Shown here: piece by piece, positions 55,053 through 64,000 of the stretch
How positions within the stretch are numbered: the first letter of the stretch is position 1
Layout: every line of letters begins with the position of its first letter
From: Hymenobacter radiodurans
GTDB taxonomy: Bacteria; Bacteroidota; Bacteroidia; Cytophagales; Hymenobacteraceae
Assembly (NCBI RefSeq): GCF_004355185.1
Contig: NZ_CP037922.1
Location: forward strand, 2,946,001 to 3,010,000
Direction: 5' to 3'
DNA length: 64,000 bases
Notes under the pieces: generated by a model
Seen by the model: only the letters and a program-made list of their open reading frames with translations
The model's database searches: none
Told to the model about the DNA's origin: nothing
Made by a program: the position numbers and the translations under genes

Positions 55053-58042
55053 ATGAAACACCCTTACTTGGCGAAACTATTGTTTCTCCTCTTGTTCATC
55101 TGTGCCGGTTTTACCGGCGCGTTCGCTCAGACCGGCTCCGTGAGTGGTCGGGTATTGGACGAACAGAGTCAAGGATTACCCGGCGTGACTGTACTGGTTG
55201 AGGGTACGTCCCTGGGTAACTCCACTAATGCTGATGGTACTTTCTCTATTCAAAACGTGCCGGCGGGCCAGCAAACCTTGGTCGTATCCTTTATTGGATA
55301 CACTACGAAGCGTTTGCCGTTTGCCATTACAGCAGGGCAAAACACCGAATTGAACGCGACCCTAGGCGAAAATACTACCCTGCTCAACGAGGCAGTAGTA
55401 GTAGGTTATGGTACCCAGCGTCGGCAGGACGTGACGGGCTCCGTAGCTACCGTTGACTCTAAAGACTTCGTGCAGGGACAAATCACTAACCCCGAGCAGC
55501 TCATCAATGGTAAAGTAGCCGGTGTGCAAATCACGACGGGCGGTGGCGCCCCGGGCTCAAACAGCAATATCCGCATTCGGGTGGTGCTTCGTTGAACGCT
55601 ACCAACGAACCCCTCATTATAATCGATGGTGTACCAATTGACGGCAACAGCATCAGCGGCGCGGCAAGCCCTCTGAGCACCATCAACCCAAATGATATTG
55701 AAACCTACACCGTACTAAAAGACGCTTCAGCCACCGCCATCTACGGTTCACGCGCTTCCAATGGTGTTATCATCATAACGACTAAAAAGGGCCTAGAAGG
55801 TGAGAAGCTGACTGTTGCATTTAGCACCCAGTACTCACGCTCGAAGAAAGTAAACGAAATCAATGTTCTCTCCGCTGACCAGTTTCGCGCTGTCGTGAAT
55901 GAGCGGGGCAATGAAACACAAAAGGCATTGGTAGGAGCAGCTAGTACCGATTGGCAGGATGTGATTTTCCAATCGGCTTCTACCTACGACAATAATATCA
56001 GCCTAACGGGAGCTTGGAAGAAACTACCCTTCCGGGTTTCAGCGGGTTACCTAAACCAAGATGGTATCCTGAGAACCAGCAACCTAGAGCGTATTACGGG
56101 TTCCATCAGCCTCACGCCCGTATTGCTCAACGATAACCTTCGCCTGACTATAAACGCGAAAGGCAGCCGTGCAAACAGCTTCTTCGCTGATGAAGGGGCC
56201 ATCGGAGCCGCTACCAATTTTGACCCTACAAAGCCCGTTACGGGCGACGCATTTGGCGGCTATTTTGAGTGGGCTCAGCCAAGCGGCAACCCTATTCCTA
56301 CTGCTACCCGCAACCCGCTAGCCTTGCTGGAGCAGCGCCGCGATGAGGCTACCGTTGACCGTTTCATCGGCAACGTACAGCTCGATTACCGCCTACCTTT
56401 CTTGCCCGATCTGCGCGCCGTATTGAACTTGGGTATGGACCGCTCTTCCAGCGAAGGCACTCGCTTTGTTCCAGCTATTGCGGCTCGCTCGTTCACCCGC
56501 GGCGGTGAAAACAACCAGTACGCTCAGGACCGCTACAACAAGCTGCTTGACTTCTATCTGAACTACGTGAAGGCCTTTGGTAGCAGCCGCCTCGACCTCA
56601 CGGGGGGCTATTCTTACCAGGACTTCATTCGGGAAGAGCCCCGCTTCGCTGATCTTCGCGAAGACCGGACTCAGTTCGCTCCGGCTCCCTTCCCTTTCCC
56701 TTTCAAAACGCAGAACACGCTGGTTTCTTTCTTCGGCCGCGCCGTGTATAGCCTGAAAGACCGCTACAGCGCTACGGCTACGCTTCGCGCTGATGGTACT
56801 TCCCGCTTTGTGGACAACAACCAGTTTGGCTACTTCCCTGCCTTGGGACTTGCCTGGAACATCAAAGAAGAAGCCTTTCTCAAGGACGTAAACGTTCTCT
56901 CCCAGCTTAAGCTGCGTGGTGGCTATGGCATTACAGGTCAACAGGATCTGGAAACAGCCGTGGGCAATTATCCTTTCTTGGCTCGTTACACCCAAGGTGA
57001 CTTAAACACCCAGATTCAGGTTGGTTACAACCCCGATGGTACCCCCCGCTTCGTGTCGACGCTACGCCCTGAAGGCTACAACCGCGACCTGAAATGGGAA
57101 GAAACGACCACCTACAATGCTGGCCTTGACTATGGCATCTTGGATGATCGTATCTCGGGCTCGATTGATGTGTATAAGCGTAATACAGAAGACCTGCTGG
57201 CTGTAGTAGCCCTACCTGCCGGCTCTAACCTCATTAACGAGTTTGCCCGCAACATCGGCAGTCTGGAGAACCGTGGCGTTGAAGTAGCACTGAACTTGGT
57301 GCCTGTTCGCTCCGAGAATTTCAACTGGAGTGTCAACTTCAACGTGGCCTACAACGAGAACAAAATCACTAGTCTGAACGACGTAAATGACCCCAACTTC
57401 GCCGGGTATCTGGTAGGGGACATTTCGGGTGGTACTGGCAACCGGATTCAGATCAACTCTGTTGGTTACCCCGCTAACTCGTTCTACGTGTACAAGCAGG
57501 TATACAATACGGAAGGTGCGCCGTTGGAAGGCGTATATGCCGACCTAAATGGTGACGGTCAGGTGACGGAATTGGACAAGTATCGCTACAAGTCCTCTAA
57601 CCCTAAGACTACCTTAGGCTTGAGCTCTAATGTATCGTACCAGAAGTTCAACCTGTCGTTTACACTGCGTAGCTACCTCGATAACTACGTGTACAACAAC
57701 GTGTATTCCGACCGGGGTACGTACCGTGGTCTATTTGACCCGAACAACTTCCTCGGCAACGTATCTGAGAACGTGTTGGAGACCAATTTTGCCAATAACC
57801 AGTTCTTCTCAGATTACTATGTAGAGAACGCCTCGTTCGTGCGCATGGACAACATCACGCTGGGATATAATGGTGGACGTTTTTTCAATGAAAAGCTAAA
57901 CTTTGGCCTGACCTTCGCTGTTCAGAACCTATTCGTTATCAGCGATTACCAAGGCTTGGATCCCGAGATTTTCAACGGCATCGACCGGAATTTCTATCCT
58001 CGTCCACGCACCTTTACTGTTGGTCTAAATCTGGGCTTCTAA
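55053..58042 (+). CDS. susC: SusC/RagA-type TonB-dependent receptor (frame break repaired)
   Basis: About 996 residues: signal peptide (1-25), carboxypeptidase-like domain ([20 protein letters not shown]), plug with the SusC/RagA signature [20 protein letters not shown], then a 22-strand barrel ending [10 protein letters not shown]. Imports a glycan oligosaccharide with SusD using TonB energy. Frame breaks at 55579-55581 (CGGGTGG); one extra G gives [22 protein letters not shown], a conserved block. 21 bp before susD. Confidence 0.96.
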
Positions 58043-58063
58043 TTAGTTCGTACTTCTCAAAAA

Positions 58064-59662
58064 ATGAAAAACCTACTCATAAGGAGCCTACTAGCCTTCA
58101 CGGTTATTACCTCCACGCTTGGCCTTTCGTCTTGCGTAAAAGACCTCGACCGGGAGCCCGAATTTGATCCTACCTCTGCCCTGGTTTATACTGACCCAGC
58201 TAATTACGAGGCTGTTCTCGCCAAGCTGTATTCTGGCTTGGCAGTAAGTGGTCAGCAGGGCCCCAGCGGCGCACCCGACTTGCGGGGTTTTGATGAGGGC
58301 ACCTCTCCTTACCTGCGCATGTATTGGTTCACCCAGGAGTTGCCAACAGATGAGGCTATTATTGCGTGGAATGACGGTGACCTTCCCGATCTGAATCGTT
58401 TGACTTGGACGCCGAGCAATACGTTTGTGCGCACCATGTACAACCGTATCTTCTACCAAATCACAATCTGCAACGAGTTCATTCGTGAAACCACGGATGA
58501 AAAACTCAGCGGACGTGGGGTGTCGGGCACGGTACTGGAAAATGTAAAACAGTATCGCGCCGAAGCTCGCTTCCTGCGGGCACTGAGCTATTTCCACGCG
58601 CTCGATATGTATGGCAATGTGCCCTTCGTAACGGAGAATGATCCCGTAGGTGCTTTCATGCCCAAGCAAACAACGCGTGCTGAGCTATTCAGCTATGTTG
58701 AGTCGGAGCTGCTTGCCATTGAACCTGAGTTAGCGGCAGCCCGCCAAAACCAGTACGGTCGTGCCGACCGGGGTGCTGCGCAAACCCTACTGGCTAAGCT
58801 TTACCTAAATGCTCAGGTATATACGGGCCAGCCTAAGTTCGCTGAAGCTGCTACTTACGCTAAAAAAGTAATCGATTCAGGATACAGCCTGACTCCTACT
58901 TACCGTAATCTGTTCGTAACCGATAACAATACGGTTGCTGCTTCGGAGATCATCTTCCCAGTTACCTTCGATGGTTTGCGCACCAAGACTTTCGGTGGCA
59001 TGACCTTCCTTGTACACGCTGGTGTGGGTGGCTCCATGGATGCCGCAGCTTATGGCATTAACGGCGGCTGGTCAGGATACCGGGCTAAGTCTACCTTGGC
59101 TGACAAGTTTCCCGACCTGACGGGTGCTACTGACCAGCGGGCCGCCAACTTTGTAACGGATGGCCAAAAGCGTGAGAACAATGACATTTTCACCTTTACT
59201 GATGGCTACGCCCTGCAGAAGTACCGCAACGTGAGCTCCACGGGCGTGAAAGGCTCGGATACCGGCGGTGACCACCCCGATACCGACTTCCCCTTGTTCC
59301 GCTTAGGCGACGTGTATCTGATGTACGCCGAAGCACTGTTGCGCAGCGGCGGCAGTCAGACCGAGGCACTCACTTATGTAAACCGCGTGCGTCAGCGGGC
59401 CATGGCCTCCAATATTACCGGCAGCCAGCTAACACTGGACTTTCTCTTAGATGAGCGGGCTCGCGAATTGTACATGGAGTGCTATCGTCGCACCGACCTG
59501 ATCCGCTTTGGCCGCTTTGCTGGTCCTAGCGCCAACTACGTGTGGCCATGGAAAGGTGGTGTACTTCAGGGTCGTCCGGTTTCGGAAGCCCTCAATCTGT
59601 ACCCTATTCCTTCCTCTGATCTTACTGCTAACCCCACGCTTAAGCAGAATCCTGGCTACTAA
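58064..59662 (+). CDS. susD: SusD/RagB-type nutrient-binding lipoprotein
   Basis: 532 residues; lipoprotein signal with LSSC (about residue 24), the N-terminal SusD domain, then the conserved C-terminal block LLDERARELYMECYRRTDLIRFGRF. The mature protein caps the SusC barrel on the outside of the outer membrane and binds glycan. Confidence 0.96.
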   Translation: MKNLLIRSLLAFTVITSTLGLSSCVKDLDREPEFDPTSALVYTDPANYEAVLAKLYSGLAVSGQQGPSGAPDLRGFDEGTSPYLRMYWFTQELPTDEAIIAWNDGDLPDLNRLTWTPSNTFVRTMYNRIFYQITICNEFIRETTDEKLSGRGVSGTVLENVKQYRAEARFLRALSYFHALDMYGNVPFVTENDPVGAFMPKQTTRAELFSYVESELLAIEPELAAARQNQYGRADRGAAQTLLAKLYLNAQVYTGQPKFAEAATYAKKVIDSGYSLTPTYRNLFVTDNNTVAASEIIFPVTFDGLRTKTFGGMTFLVHAGVGGSMDAAAYGINGGWSGYRAKSTLADKFPDLTGATDQRAANFVTDGQKRENNDIFTFTDGYALQKYRNVSSTGVKGSDTGGDHPDTDFPLFRLGDVYLMYAEALLRSGGSQTEALTYVNRVRQRAMASNITGSQLTLDFLLDERARELYMECYRRTDLIRFGRFAGPSANYVWPWKGGVLQGRPVSEALNLYPIPSSDLTANPTLKQNPGY

Positions 59663-59687
59663 GCGTTTAGATGAAGTTACTTATCTG

Positions 59688-59737
59688 AATACCTGATGCT
59701 GAGCCCCAGCAGAAAGTTGAGTCCAGCATCAGGTATT
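59688..59737 (+). other. perfect intercistronic hairpin between susD and susE
   Basis: 13-bp stem AATACCTGATGCT / AGCATCAGGTATT with a 24-base loop, 26 bp after the susD stop and 48 bp before susE. No T tract, so it is more likely an RNA-processing or stability element than a terminator. Confidence 0.75.
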
Positions 59738-59784
59738 TGGTAGTGACCCTCCCACCCTCTTCAAAAAATTTAACTTCTCTACAA

Positions 59785-60882
59785 ATGAAAAACTGGCTTA
59801 CCCAAATCTTGGGTCTTTGCATGGCCGTAACGCTGCTTTCTTCCTGCGAAAAGGATGAGGAGCAGGTAGTTGCCAAGCCTGGCAGAGAGACCACGCTCAC
59901 CACCGTTTCTACCAACGTACCGCTGACCCTGGATGACAAGGACAAGACATACGTTGTCTATTCCTGGACTCCCGTTTCCTTCGGTTACTTGGGAGAAGTG
60001 GTTTCTTACACGCTGGAAGTTGCCAAGAAAGGCAATGACTTTGCTGGTGCAAAAACCTATCAGACAGGCTCAGCATTAACCAAAACCTTTACTGTTTCCG
60101 AAATCAACAGTCTGATGATTGAGATGGGGGCGGTGCAGGATGCTAAAACTAAAGAGTTCAGCCCTATCGAGTTGGAAGTACGCGCGAAAGCCGCCTTGGG
60201 CACCAGCCCTACGGCCGATGCTATGGCTAAATACTCAGCCGTTACGACCCTGGCAGGCAAGCCTTATAACGCCAATGCTGCTATTGTTTACCCATCTCTG
60301 TGGGTACCTGGCGCTTACCAAGGCTGGGCTCCCGACAAAGCCCCTGCAATTGCCTCGGGCGACAAGGACAACAAGAAGACCTATGAAGGGTATATCTATT
60401 TTCCATCGGCTGATAAGCTGAAGTTCAAGTTTACCAGCAAACCCGCTTGGGATGATGTCAACTATGGTAAGGGTGCTAGCGCTACCGACTTATCAACCGA
60501 TGGCGGCGCCGGCGACTTAGAGGTAACAGAACCAGGTTATTACTGGTTGAAAGCCAATACTGAAACACTGAAGTGGTCAGCTACCAAAACTACTTGGGCT
60601 GTAATCGGCTCGGGTACTGCTAAAGGCTGGGATAATGAGACGCCCATGACTTACGATCCTATCCAAGGCGTTTGGACTATCACCACGGCTCTTTCGCAGG
60701 ACGGTGAAATTAAGTTCCGCGCTAACAATGGCTGGGATCTGAACTACGGTGATAAGGGTGGCGACGGCTTGCTGGAATCCGGCGCCGACAACATCAAAGT
60801 ACCTAGCGCTGGCAACTACACCATCACGCTGGACCTTAGCAAAGGAGCTGGCAACTACACGTACACGCTGAAGAAGAACTAA
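59785..60882 (+). CDS. susE: SusE/SusF-like starch-binding lipoprotein
   Basis: 365 residues; lipoprotein signal (LLSSC), an N-terminal Ig-like SusE domain (VPLTLDDKDKTYVVYSWTPVSFG), and two starch-binding modules each with an aromatic platform (WVPGAYQGWAPDKAP... and WAVIGSGTAKGWDNETPMTYD). Its presence points to alpha-glucan as the substrate of this locus. ATG 59785 is the lipoprotein start. Confidence 0.92.
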   Translation: MKNWLTQILGLCMAVTLLSSCEKDEEQVVAKPGRETTLTTVSTNVPLTLDDKDKTYVVYSWTPVSFGYLGEVVSYTLEVAKKGNDFAGAKTYQTGSALTKTFTVSEINSLMIEMGAVQDAKTKEFSPIELEVRAKAALGTSPTADAMAKYSAVTTLAGKPYNANAAIVYPSLWVPGAYQGWAPDKAPAIASGDKDNKKTYEGYIYFPSADKLKFKFTSKPAWDDVNYGKGASATDLSTDGGAGDLEVTEPGYYWLKANTETLKWSATKTTWAVIGSGTAKGWDNETPMTYDPIQGVWTITTALSQDGEIKFRANNGWDLNYGDKGGDGLLESGADNIKVPSAGNYTITLDLSKGAGNYTYTLKKN

Positions 60883-60910
60883 GGTAGGCTTACTTCTATC
60901 TACCATTCTT

Positions 60911-60942
60911 AAAAGGCCGCTGCATCGCAGCGGCCTTTTTTG
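60911..60942 (+). terminator. rho-independent terminator after susE
   Basis: AAAGGCCGCTGC / GCAGCGGCCTTTTTT, perfect stem. Confidence 0.92.
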
Positions 60943-60983
60943 CATCACCACCTTACAGACCAGTTACCCAAGTTGCACAGCGT

Positions 60984-61012
60984 CGGGGGGCTTTTTTGTA
61001 AAAAAGCCCCCC
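60984..61012. terminator. symmetric G6CT6 / A6GC6 hairpin
   Basis: GGGGGGCTTTTTT-GT-AAAAAAGCCCCCC, a perfect inverted repeat with a 2-3 base loop but the opposite arm order from a normal terminator, so no functional T tract outside the stem. It looks like a back-to-back pair of terminator half-arms. Confidence 0.6.
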
Positions 61013-61161
61013 GGTGGATTATCGGTCAAACGATGCTAATCCAGCGCAATGCTTTCATCTACCAAATTCTTTTCCGTGCTTCGCTTCTGCTGCTCCGGGC
61101 ACTGCGACGGTAGCTAGCCCATTTCCCGATCTTACCATCCCTTTCTCAGACTACTTCTTCT

Positions 61162-62016
61162 ATGATAATCATTGCCGACGGCGGCTCCACTAAAACCAAC
61201 TGGTGCCTCATTGACGACGCGGGTACCCGCATCCAATTTAATACGGAAGGTTACAACCCAGATTTTATTGGTACGGAAGGAATCCAAGCCTCTCTGCAGA
61301 AAAGCCTCCCCGACACGCTGGAGCTAGATAAGGTCACAGAGGTGCACTACTATGGGGCGGGGGTTTCGTCGGCGAAGAAAGCGGAGATAGTAGCGGCCGC
61401 TATGCGAGCTGTGTTTACGCAGGCCAAAGTCGTAGTCGACCATGACCTGCTGGCGGCGGCGCGGGCCCTGTTGGGGATTAAGCCAGGCTTTGCAGCTATC
61501 TTGGGTACGGGCACCAACTCCTGCATCTACGACGGCAAAGACGTAGCCATGAGCGTCGATTCGCTCGGCTATTTCCTGGGCGACGAGGGCAGCGGCTCCT
61601 ACATCGGCAAGCGCCTGTTGCGCGACTATCTGCGTGGCCTATTGCCTGATGGCTTACAAGAGAACTTTCGCGAAACGTATGGCCTCACCCGCGATGAGGT
61701 TTTGGACCGACTTTATAACAAGCCCTTACCTAACCGCTTCCTGGCCAGTTTCGGCAAGTACGCCTACGACCATAATAACGTGAGCTACTGCCGCGAAATA
61801 GTGGTGGAAGGCTTCAAGGCTTTCTTCGATAATATCGTAACCAAGTATCCTAATTACCAGGATCATACATTCAACTGCATTGGCTCGGTGGGCTACAACT
61901 TCCGCGATGCCCTGATTCAGGTGGCCAAAAGCTACGATATGGAAGTGGGCAAAATCATCCGCTCCCCTATCGATGATCTGGTAGACTACCACACCATTCT
62001 TACTAAGCAAGCTTAA
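61162..62016 (+). CDS. BadF/BcrA-type ATPase (N-acetylglucosamine kinase-like)
   Basis: 284 residues of the ASKHA kinase fold: phosphate-1 IADGGSTKTNWCLID (residue 3), phosphate-2 GFAAILGTGTNSCIYDG, and LGDEGSGSYIGKRLLRDYL. Bacteroidota members near glycan loci are thought to phosphorylate aminosugars; substrate unproven. Co-oriented with the sus genes but separated by terminators, so independently transcribed. Confidence 0.9.
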   Translation: MIIIADGGSTKTNWCLIDDAGTRIQFNTEGYNPDFIGTEGIQASLQKSLPDTLELDKVTEVHYYGAGVSSAKKAEIVAAAMRAVFTQAKVVVDHDLLAAARALLGIKPGFAAILGTGTNSCIYDGKDVAMSVDSLGYFLGDEGSGSYIGKRLLRDYLRGLLPDGLQENFRETYGLTRDEVLDRLYNKPLPNRFLASFGKYAYDHNNVSYCREIVVEGFKAFFDNIVTKYPNYQDHTFNCIGSVGYNFRDALIQVAKSYDMEVGKIIRSPIDDLVDYHTILTKQA

Positions 62017-62030
62017 TTCTCGCCTTCATT

Positions 62031-62074
62031 CAACAAAAAAAGCAGCTCCGAAATCGGAGCTGCTTTTTTGTTGG
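62031..62074. terminator. bidirectional terminator
   Basis: Perfect stem CAACAAAAAAAGCAGCTCCG / CGGAGCTGCTTTTTTGTTG between the convergent kinase and GH13 genes. Confidence 0.93.
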
Positions 62075-62090
62075 GCGCTGGGGGGCTTTT

Positions 62091-64000
62091 TTAGTGCTGC
62101 ACAACCAGGCGTGTTGTCTGAATTTGATTGCCGGTGCTCACCCGCACTAGGTATATGCCGTTAGCCAGCCCCTTGAGAGAAAGGGGTAGCTCATGCGCGC
62201 CGATGGCCTGCCGGGAAGTGGTAGGCAGAGTGCGCACCGTAGCTCCCAGCAGATTCGTAATTGAAACGGTAACGGGAGCAGCCGTCGTCAGCTCGTAGCT
62301 AAGCGTAGCCGTAGCGGCCGCCGGATTAGGCGCGGCGGTCAGCCGCAGAGCCGTTGTGTTGCGAGGGCCGCGGACAGCCAGCACGTTGGTTGGCCGATTG
62401 ATCAGGCGGGAGGTATACACGGCGTATTCGCCGGGCTGTAAAGTCAGGTTAGCCGTGGGGTTTGTCACGCTGAGCGTAGCCCCGGTGAGGTAGTTATACC
62501 AAGTACCAGTTTGCTGAAACTGTGGATTAACTGCCTGAGGTACAATATCAAAGTTACCCACCACGGTTACCTTCAGATTGTCATCCTGCAAATGGATAGT
62601 TTTCACGGCCCCCACTACACTCTGGGTAAAATTGGTGGTTTCGAAAACTGGCTCGTTCTTTTTCAGCGCAATCAGGCTGGCATACACATTATACAGCTTG
62701 CGCCGCTCCTGCACATCACGATAATCCCAGCGGATGGGCTTGTTGGCCGTCCTGCAGTCGTTGTTATTAGTGCCATCAGGGCAGCGGTTGATGGCAAAGT
62801 CGTAGCCTAACTCCCCAAATTGCCACACCATTTTCGGGCCCGGCACGGTAAAGAAGAAAGCCGCTGCCGCTTCCTGACGAGCCAGCGCTACATTCAGGTC
62901 CTTGGTATTGTGCGTAGCGGTGGCCGCCCCGAATGACAGGTTTTTATACACCAAACGCTCCTCATCGTGGCTTTCCATGTAGCTCACCAAGTGGGGCTGC
63001 TCCCAGTTGCGGTTGCGGTAGTACGTAGCACTGAAATCCGACTTATCGCCGGTATTGTAGCCCATCGTAGCCTCGTTGTATTTATCTGTCATTTTGCCCC
63101 ACAGCATCATGCCGTAGTCGGCCAATATCTTCTCCTCGTCGTTATCGCTCAGGTGCTCCAAGATGCAGTACACGTTAGGATCAATGGTGCGAAGCTGGTC
63201 GTAGATATTCTTCCAGATGGCAATGCGCGAATCGTCGCGGCGGCTCCAGGCACCTACATCTGTAGGGTTATTGCGCTGGGTAAAGCCTTTTGATAAGTCG
63301 TAACGGTAGCCGTCAATGCGGTATTCCTGAAGCCAGAAGGCATTTACCTGCTCCACGAAGTATTTCGTGAAGGGACTTTCGTGATTGAAGTCGTAGCCTA
63401 CGTTGAAAGGGTGCGTGGCATCCGGATTAAACCATGGACTATCAGCCGTCGGCTTGCCGCCCGCAAAATACAGCTGTGCCATCGGCGACTGCCCAAACGA
63501 GTGGTTCAGCACCATATCCACAATAACGGCAATGCCACGCTTGTGGCACTCGTCTACGAAGCGCTTCAGGTCGTCTTTGGTACCGTAGTATTTGTCGGGA
63601 GTAAAGTAAAACGAAGGATTATAGCCCCAGCTTTCGTTACCCTCAAACTCATTGATGGGCATTAGCTCAATGGCATTCACACCCAGACGCTGCAAGTAGG
63701 TAAGCGTATCAGTAAGCGTTTTGTAATCGTGGCGGGCAATAAAATCACGCACCAACAGCTCATACACTACCAGATCCGTACGCTTGGGCTTCAGAAAATT
63801 TGTAACCTGCCATTGATACTCTGGCTGTCCCGACTGAAAGGTCGACACGATGCCAGTCGTCTTACCCGTCGGGTACTGGAGGCGAGCCGTGGGAAACGTT
63901 GCATCCGGGATAAAACGGTCATTGTTAGGGTCTAACACCTTTTGTGTGTAGGGGTCGGCAATGCGCAGGCTCCCATCTACTAGGTACTGATAGGCATATT
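62091..64000 (-). CDS. GH13 alpha-amylase family enzyme with T9SS tail (partial)
   Basis: The frame is open to the right edge; at least 636 residues are visible, the N-terminus lies beyond 64000. GH13 residues: Asp nucleophile in YRYDLSKGF, Glu acid/base in CILEHLSDN, and Asp in YMESHDEERL; DMVLNHSFGQSP is region I. An E-set-like segment precedes the barrel. The C-terminal about 80 residues (AAPNPAAATATLSYEL...GIYLVRVSTGNQIQTTRLVV) are a type IX secretion sorting domain, so the enzyme is exported to the cell surface or medium. It acts on alpha-glucans, matching SusE. Confidence 0.95.
   Translation of the reverse strand, partial: YAYQYLVDGSLRIADPYTQKVLDPNNDRFIPDATFPTARLQYPTGKTTGIVSTFQSGQPEYQWQVTNFLKPKRTDLVVYELLVRDFIARHDYKTLTDTLTYLQRLGVNAIELMPINEFEGNESWGYNPSFYFTPDKYYGTKDDLKRFVDECHKRGIAVIVDMVLNHSFGQSPMAQLYFAGGKPTADSPWFNPDATHPFNVGYDFNHESPFTKYFVEQVNAFWLQEYRIDGYRYDLSKGFTQRNNPTDVGAWSRRDDSRIAIWKNIYDQLRTIDPNVYCILEHLSDNDEEKILADYGMMLWGKMTDKYNEATMGYNTGDKSDFSATYYRNRNWEQPHLVSYMESHDEERLVYKNLSFGAATATHNTKDLNVALARQEAAAAFFFTVPGPKMVWQFGELGYDFAINRCPDGTNNNDCRTANKPIRWDYRDVQERRKLYNVYASLIALKKNEPVFETTNFTQSVVGAVKTIHLQDDNLKVTVVGNFDIVPQAVNPQFQQTGTWYNYLTGATLSVTNPTANLTLQPGEYAVYTSRLINRPTNVLAVRGPRNTTALRLTAAPNPAAATATLSYELTTAAPVTVSITNLLGATVRTLPTTSRQAIGAHELPLSLKGLANGIYLVRVSTGNQIQTTRLVVQH

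Noticed and set aside
49478..60882. One single polysaccharide locus covering GH5, GH2 and SusCDE
   Set aside because: A 570-bp gap with a hairpin separates the beta-glycan enzymes from SusCDE, and the SusE/GH13 evidence points to alpha-glucan; a shared substrate is not supported.
1..64000. CRISPR arrays, tRNA or rRNA genes, prophage or integrase genes
   Set aside because: No regularly spaced repeats, no cloverleaf with a CCA-type end, and no phage or recombinase motifs were found on reading.

Overview
The window comes from a Bacteroidota chromosome, most likely a Hymenobacter-like member of the Cytophagales. The evidence is the gliding genes (gldA, gldF, gldG, gldC), a SusC/SusD/SusE locus, a type IX secretion tail on a GH13 enzyme, DUF2807 and META-domain lipoproteins, promoters with a TAnnTTTG -7 box, moderately high GC, and light-related genes (BLUF, photolyase, a B12 protein). 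I saw no rRNA, tRNA, CRISPR array or transposase.

Layout: 1-8 kb holds a TPR/periplasmic-binding protein, hemL, dcd, a small secreted protein, gldC and dnaN. 8-13 kb holds a BLUF photoreceptor and gldA-X-gldF-gldG, where X is a strikingly AT-rich membrane-protein gene lodged inside the gliding transporter operon. 13-20 kb holds SDR enzymes, a DUF2807 lipoprotein, an Mla-type lipid transporter pair, a DinB-like protein, a DUF151 nuclease and etfBA. 20-30 kb holds a TPR protein, a B12-binding photoreceptor-like protein without a DNA-binding domain, an outer-membrane barrel, an M28 peptidase, META lipoproteins, pyruvate carboxylase and a second DUF2807 protein. 30-36 kb holds an SDR lacking the usual tyrosine, a photolyase, a TetR/ABC1-kinase pair and a dienelactone hydrolase. 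36-40 kb holds phenylalanine hydroxylase behind a candidate attenuator, a DoxX fusion and a membrane AraC regulator.

40-48 kb is a complete tryptophan operon on the minus strand: promoter, leader peptide with three consecutive Trp codons, terminator, then trpE-G-D-C-F-B-A and a DAHP synthase. Three copies of a REP/MITE-like hairpin sit between its genes. 48-64 kb is carbohydrate use: a CBM/esterase, GH5-like and GH2 enzymes, SusC-SusD-SusE, a BadF-type sugar kinase and a convergent GH13 alpha-amylase with a sorting tail (cut by the window end). The SusCDE/GH13 part suggests alpha-glucan uptake.

Fourteen single-base frame breaks occur in otherwise intact genes, several of them housekeeping genes. 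Each is repaired by adding one G or C to a G/C run, and twelve lie in an A/T-rich-G-C(5-6) motif that recurs through the window. Homopolymer undercalling in the assembly is the simplest explanation, so I annotate these as intact genes and give the breakpoints. Rho-independent terminators often reuse the same motif as AAAAAGCCCCCC...GGGGGGCTTTTT.
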